Below the pieces are notes generated by a model. It was not told the DNA's origin. It searched no databases and was given only the letters and a program-made list of their open reading frames with translations. From NCBI GenBank assembly GCA_907163345.1, contig CAJQUN010000043.1, positions 1,240,001-1,304,000 on the forward strand: DNA of 64,000 nt. Direction: 5' to 3'. Below, piece by piece: positions 59,001-64,000 of the stretch. Each line of letters begins with the position of its first letter. Positions within the stretch are counted from its first letter, which is position 1. The DNA comes from Haberlea rhodopensis (Eukaryota > Streptophyta > Magnoliopsida > Lamiales > Gesneriaceae). The position numbers and the translations under genes were made by a program.

Positions 59001-60537
59001 CATGTGCTTATCAGCTATGTTGGGCTCCTACTGTCGGTTGGGGTTTGATTATGATGTATCTACTTCACCAGTACAGGTATTGACCTTGCTAGCTGAGCCT
59101 GTTATTTATGATCACATCAGGAAGGCTCAGGGGACCGACGCAGAGGTTCAGAGATGGATGTTAGTGGTTCATTCAGGTCAGGCATCGAGATTCAGAGTGG
59201 CTGAGGATGGTTCTCTGAGACTTGGCGACAAAAGGGTGGTTCCAGATACGCCCGAGTTGCGACGGGGTATATTACAGCGAGCTCATTGCAGCAGGATGAG
59301 TGTCCACCCGGGCGGGAAGAAGATGTATAAGGATCTACGCAGCCAGTTCTGGTGGAGGCGTATAAAACAAGATGTCACCTCATTCGTCAAAAGATGTTTG
59401 ATCTGTCAGCAGGTGAAGGCTGAGAGGCAGAGGCCTGGAGGTGAACTAAGGAGTTTGGAGATACCCGAGTGGAAGTGGCAGCACGTGTCTATGGATTTCG
59501 TGACCCACTTACCGAGGACTGTTTCGGGTTTTGATGCTATATGGGTAGTCGTCGACAGATTGACTAAGAGTGCTCATTTCAATCCCTACTGTATGACCTT
59601 CACGTACTTGAGGATGGCACATTTATATGTCAGAGATGGGGTGAGACTGCATGGGATCCCTGTTTCGATTGTGTCTGATCGAGATCCGCGATTTACATCT
59701 CACTTTTGGGAGGGTCTTCAGTCAGCTCTTGGTACATAGTTGAGGTTGAGCACAACCTATCATCCCCAGACGGACGGACAGACCGAGCGTACGATACAGA
59801 CGCTCGAAGATATGTTGAGGGCTTGTGTGCTGGAGTTCGATAATTCTTGGCAGGACTCAGTAGCCTTGGTGGAATTTTCTTACAATAACAGTTACCAGGC
59901 TAGCATACAGATGGCTCCATTTGAAGCCCTATATGGCAGACGTTGCAGGTCGCCTTTGTGTTGGGATGATGTAGACCGTAAATCGGTCGGAGGGCCAGAG
60001 TTGGTCCAGGATATGGAAGAAAAGGTAAAGGTTATCAGGAGAAAGATGAAGGCAGCCCAGGACAGACAGGCAGCGTATGCCAATCAGCGGTGAAGACCGT
60101 TGGAGTTTCAGTTGGGCGACAGAGTCTTTCTGAAGATCTCACCTTTCAGGGGTGTGGTACGGTTTGGTATGCGGGGGAAGTTATCCCCGAGATATGTGGG
60201 GCCGTATGAGATCTTACAGCGTGTGGGTACTCTGGCGTACCGTTTGGCTTTACCGCCCTCTCTGTCTGGCATTCACGATGTATTTCATGTGTCTATGTTG
60301 CGGAAGTACGAGCCAGATCCTTCTCATGTGTTGCAGCCTTCTGAGGTTCAGATTGAGTCCGATGTTTCCTATGTGGAGCGACCTATCAGGATTTTGGATA
60401 GGGCGGATCGCAAACTGAGAAACAAAGTTATTCCTATGGTCAAAGTTCAATGGGATCGTAGGGGTGTCGAGGAGGCCACGTGGGAGACAGAGAGACACAT
60501 GGTGCAGCACTATCCAGAACTATTTTCTGGTATGTGA
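56035..60537 (+). pseudogene. gag-pol: Element B gag-pol, unit 2 (nearly full-length, damaged)
   Basis: Open for more than 1,200 codons up to 59739. The start codon is lost: TTG at 56035 replaces the ATG of unit 1. Numbered from 56023: knuckle region from residue 287 (CYVCGKVGHLAWNC, Trp replacing Arg), protease DTG at 391-393, RT FIDDILVCS with the Asp pair at 728-729 (Cys replacing Tyr after it), RNase H YTDAS near 875, integrase Asp in MDFVTHLP at 1158 and in SDRDPRF at 1219. TAG at 59737-59739 cuts integrase before its Glu (QTDGQTER, Glu codon 59785). A second stop, TGA at 60091-60093, replaces an Arg codon (CGA in unit 1); the chromodomain-like end follows to 60537. The first stop is shared with unit 1, the others are private. 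Confidence 0.94.
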
Positions 60538-60607
60538 GTTATGTTTTAATTATATTGGGTAAGTGCATGCTGATTTCGAGGACGAAATCTTATAAGTAGG
60601 GGAGTAT

Positions 60608-62919
60608 TGTGATATCCCCGTAATGATTAGGTGTTATTTAAACATTAATCATTGTTGTGAAAATTATGGTATTAATTCCTTGTGTTGAATTAATAATATT
60701 GGGAAATGCGTGTGAGGGTGCATGTGTTATATGTTGGGATTTTGGGGTTGTGGCATAATTATTGGGGTGTGTGTTATTTGTTTTGGTAAAGCATGTTTAA
60801 ATGGGAGTTGAAGTATTTTATTGAGAAAATACTATAAATATCATGTGAGGATATTTTAATACTACGTGCTAAATACCGGGACCAAAACATAACACATCAC
60901 ATAACCCACCACCCAACCACCCCCCTTGACCCATACCCTGCTGCCAGCTGCTCACCCATACCCCTTGTCCCATCTCCCACCCAACCTTACCATGTCTGAA
61001 ATCACTTCATTTTCCTCCCAAAAAAATCGTCCAACACTTGCTGAGCAAGATAGGAAGGAGTTCAACCATTTTTGTTGCTTTGAAGCCTTCCAAAAATCGG
61101 AGCAAAAAGGGGTGAGAAACCATGTTCTGGTTTTGAATTTAAGTTGTTTAAGTTCATGCTTTTTGTTGGTGTAAAAATGACATGTTAGATTTGGTTTCTT
61201 AAAACCTTCGATTTAAATGCTTATATAGTGTTGTTGTGGAACTTCCAGTATTTTTCCTTGAGCATGTTACATGTTTTATGTGGAAGATTTAAGCATGTAA
61301 AGTTTAGTGTTCGAAAATCTGGGTAATGTGTGTGCCCTGTTTTTCTGGAAAATATGGGATGGGAGTGAAATTGTAAAGGTGATATCATGCATGTTAGCTA
61401 GGTTTTTGGTAAACCTTTGGGTTGAATACATACATGGTAGTTTTGTGAAGCCCTTGGCATTTTTATTCGAGCAAAATTCATGACTTATGTGGTATATTTC
61501 ATTGCTTGAAAGTGGGTACTCGAAAATCTGGTCAGGAAGACAATGCCCTGTTTTTCAGAAAAGTTGATTGAGTACTGATGTTAATGGGCAATTTTAATGC
61601 ATATGAGTTTGTGTTTGGGATATATATTTTATATGAATACACTCAGGGTAGTGTATTGTAACTTCTAGCATGTTGAGTTTGGCATGTGGTATGTCTTACA
61701 TGTTAGATAAAGAGGCATAAATATCGATGTTAGAGAATTCTGGAAATCTGGCTGAAACACAGCGACCGATCGATCGGTGACGAACACCGATCGATCGGCA
61801 AAAGCCGTAGCATTTTTGCATAATTCAAACAGTTCACCGATCGATCGGTGATGAGGGCCGATCGATCGGTAGTGCCTTTTTTAAAAAATGTGGGATTTGT
61901 TTAAATTTGATATTGGATTGTAATGAGACATCTAATATTGTGTTGTACACTGGTGTAGAGCCTTCACAGACAGCTACACAGCGCAGGGGACAGAGTCCCA
62001 CAACACACTACATTTTAGAAAGGTACGTAAGCGACGTACGGGCATCCCAACGGTAACATGTATTTTATGTTTGTCTATTCGACACATGGTAAATGCAATG
62101 TGATGCATTAAGAGTATGATACATGTTATTATGCATTGTTGTTGCATATTATGCATTGTTGTTGCATATTGTGATGTGGAATAAAGAGGTGTATTCCACG
62201 AGTCAGGGGTGATCACAGTGAAGGTTTTAATGCTTACGCTTGACCGCTAAAAATGTGGAGCGGGAGGGGGGAGGCTCGCTTGCACATGGAGGCGGGGTAT
62301 ACCATACTAAGCGAGGATGAGATACCGCTAGTATGAAGAAGCGAGGATGAGATACCGCTTGTTTTGAGATTGTAAAGCGAAGAAGCATTAAAATAACTGA
62401 TGATGACTGACTCAAGAAAAAGAGATGATATGTCATGACATTTATTTGTGAAGCCATATATTGATATAGTGTTTTGATTATGAATTGTGGTACAGGGACA
62501 ACCATTAGGCGTTGTAAATGCGATGGAAATACAGGAAGTGTTTTGTATTATGATTATGCATTTACGCCTTACATTCATATTATGTTGAATATGAATTATG
62601 TTATGCTCATGTGTTGGGGGTTGTCTTTGTAGGTGCTTTTGATGAGGAGAACCAGGGTCGGGGTTGAAAAGCTGAGCTGTAAGGAGTGCTACAGGATTAG
62701 CATGTTAGAGAAATTTTGTGTAGCTTCTACATGTGGTAGAGTAAGACTATAGTGTAGTACCTTTTGTAGGAATTTGTGAAATTCCTTTTTGAAACTTTTG
62801 GTACTGTAATCTCTTAAGCTCAGGTTAATCAACACGACATATTACTCTGATTCATTCATATGAATGTTTAGTTCTCTTAATAGCACCTATTAGTATGTTT
62901 GAGATAACGGGGTCTCACA
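60608..62919 (+). repeat. Element B LTR 3
   Basis: 2312 bp, follows the PPT of unit 2 and ends GTCTCACA before TSD AAATG (62920-62924). TATA 60833-60840, array from 61764, donor hairpin 62022-62042. Confidence 0.95.
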
Positions 62920-62924
62920 AAATG
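62920..62924. repeat. Target site duplication of tandem element B, right copy (AAATG)
   Basis: Exact match to 46397-46401. Confidence 0.9.
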
Positions 62925-64000
62925 ACCCTCCTTAGCCTCTCAGCATTCATATGAATGACCAAGCCATGACCAAATCGCTGATAACTCCCACAAATGGGGC
63001 GATACATAATGAAGGCTAGACCGGGCTTCAATCCTCAGAGGTATTAGTCAATATTCTGAATATCCAATCCAAAATATTATAGGCTTATCCCACCCTAACA
63101 TATTTTTTTCCCAACATCTTCTTTCCCATTGTCACACTGAGTTTGCTTTGGAGGGGATTTTATGAAGTTGTCGGGTTTCTACCCTGCATGTAAGTGTGTG
63201 TCGACTTCAAGAAATCTTCTTATATTCTCTCTATTTGCCAAATAAGTTTCGGATTTTTTAAATTTTCAAGGAACAGCTATGGGTTTATTGGTGTTAAAAT
63301 TTGATTTTTGAGTTATTTTCCAAGGTTTTTAAGAGAGTTTTTGTTTATATTTATTAGTTTGTAGTTATACTCAAATTGATGGATTGTGTAGTTTACATTA
63401 GTATGTAGCACTTAAGCTATAATTTATTATTACAATGTTTGATAAATGACCAAATGAAAATTTGCTGTGGAAAGCAATTATGTGGATATTCAATTGTTTT
63501 TTTATTTCCATTTGTGAATTTGGGAGGTACATCTATTTATAATGAATAGAATGATAATATTATGTAGTCCTATTCGGATGATACATTTTATTAAAATTTG
63601 AGGATTCCAAAAGAAATAATTTATTCCAAAACCAACTGCTGTCGAATTGATTCGTAGAGATTGTTGCATACTTCTTTCTGGTGTCTTTTGCATAAATGTA
63701 AAGAGATATGTGATTTTCTTAGCACACCATCAAATGGATTTATCGTGGTTGTATGAATAAATATTCATTAATTCAATAGAAATATGACTCTTTTTTTCTT
63801 TTTACCATTTTTATGAACAAAAAAATATATTCATTGTTTTTGCTTAATGAATGAAAGGGCATGTTTTCTACGAAGGAATGCTTGAAAAGATCAAACTCAA
63901 ATGTCAATATAATTCAGAGAAAATTGCAAGAAAGTATAAGTTACAAAACATTAATTCAATAAGGTCTGTGCAAAAAACAGTCTTATTTAATAGTCGACCT
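62925..64000. other. Anonymous DNA right of element B
   Basis: AT-rich, no convincing ORF longer than 63 codons, no RNA gene or repeat recognised. A 14-bp palindrome CATTCATATGAATG at 62944-62957 also occurs inside the adjacent LTR at 62853-62866. Confidence 0.4.

Larger units (their letters stand above)
46402..62919 (+). mobile_element. Element B: tandem Ty3/Gypsy chromovirus, LTR-int-LTR-int-LTR
   Basis: 16,518 bp on the plus strand. Three LTRs of about 2.31 kb (46402-48712, 53505-55816, 60608-62919) separate two complete internal regions, each with PBS, gag-pol and PPT. One TSD flanks the whole. The spacing from LTR to LTR is 7103 bp in both units. Each LTR has private substitutions (by eye about 10 in the first and 6 in each of the others). 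Same lineage as A (Tekay/Del-like) by gag-pol similarity, but with a different LTR sequence. Confidence 0.95.

Overview
This is plant nuclear repeat DNA, almost wall to wall LTR retrotransposons. The evidence is chromovirus (Ty3/Gypsy) and Ty1/Copia polyproteins, initiator-methionine tRNA primer sites (TGGTATCAGAGC), 2-3.4 kb LTRs, repeated nesting with 5-bp target duplications, and no host gene I could recognise. A gene-poor, probably heterochromatic region is likely. The species cannot be named from the sequence.

Layout. (1) 1-30272 is a nest. An old, decayed Tekay/Del-like Gypsy element (I, plus strand, 3' LTR 27502-30272) holds an LTR of family F (13254-15016 plus 23478-23597, minus strand). 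F holds two non-autonomous, LARD-like elements: D (plus strand; 3' LTR 10803-13253, the rest lies left of the window) and E (complete, 15017-23472, TSD ACCCC). D in turn holds the youngest element, A (948-9874, minus strand, TSD GGGCA), which carries a damaged gag-pol. (2) 30525-42275 is a Ty1/Copia element (H, minus strand) with a 5' LTR at 41007-42275 and its 3' end cut off. It is interrupted by two solo LTRs, F' (30941-33119) and G (37255-40617), each with its own TSD. (3) 42276-46396 has a Sirevirus-like tail and LTR (J), an AT-rich trinucleotide tract and anonymous DNA. (4) 46402-62919 is a tandem element B, LTR-internal-LTR-internal-LTR, flanked as one unit by TSD AAATG. It has two nearly identical gag-pol copies, each with its own breaks. 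(5) 62925-64000 is anonymous.

The most interesting signal is not a gene. The LTRs of A, B, D, E, F and F' share an ordered set of short structured motifs: TATA, then an array of perfect GATCGATCG palindromes, then a GTACGT...ACGTAC hairpin that looks like a 5' splice donor, then AGCG/CGCT mini-hairpins, then a CCCC-GTGT-GGGG box, then the LTR end and PBS. In A and B a matching 3' splice acceptor (CAG|CATGG) sits directly in front of the gag ATG, and non-coding E has a comparable acceptor. I infer a leader intron of about 1.1-1.3 kb. Removing it would strip the PBS and hairpins from a translatable mRNA, while unspliced RNA would keep them as genomic RNA. The palindrome arrays change flanking bases between families while staying self-complementary.

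Elements D and E have no coding capacity but carry the same LTR syntax, PBS and PPT hairpin as the gag-pol-bearing elements, so they were probably moved in trans by A/B-like machinery. All counts of substitutions are by eye.
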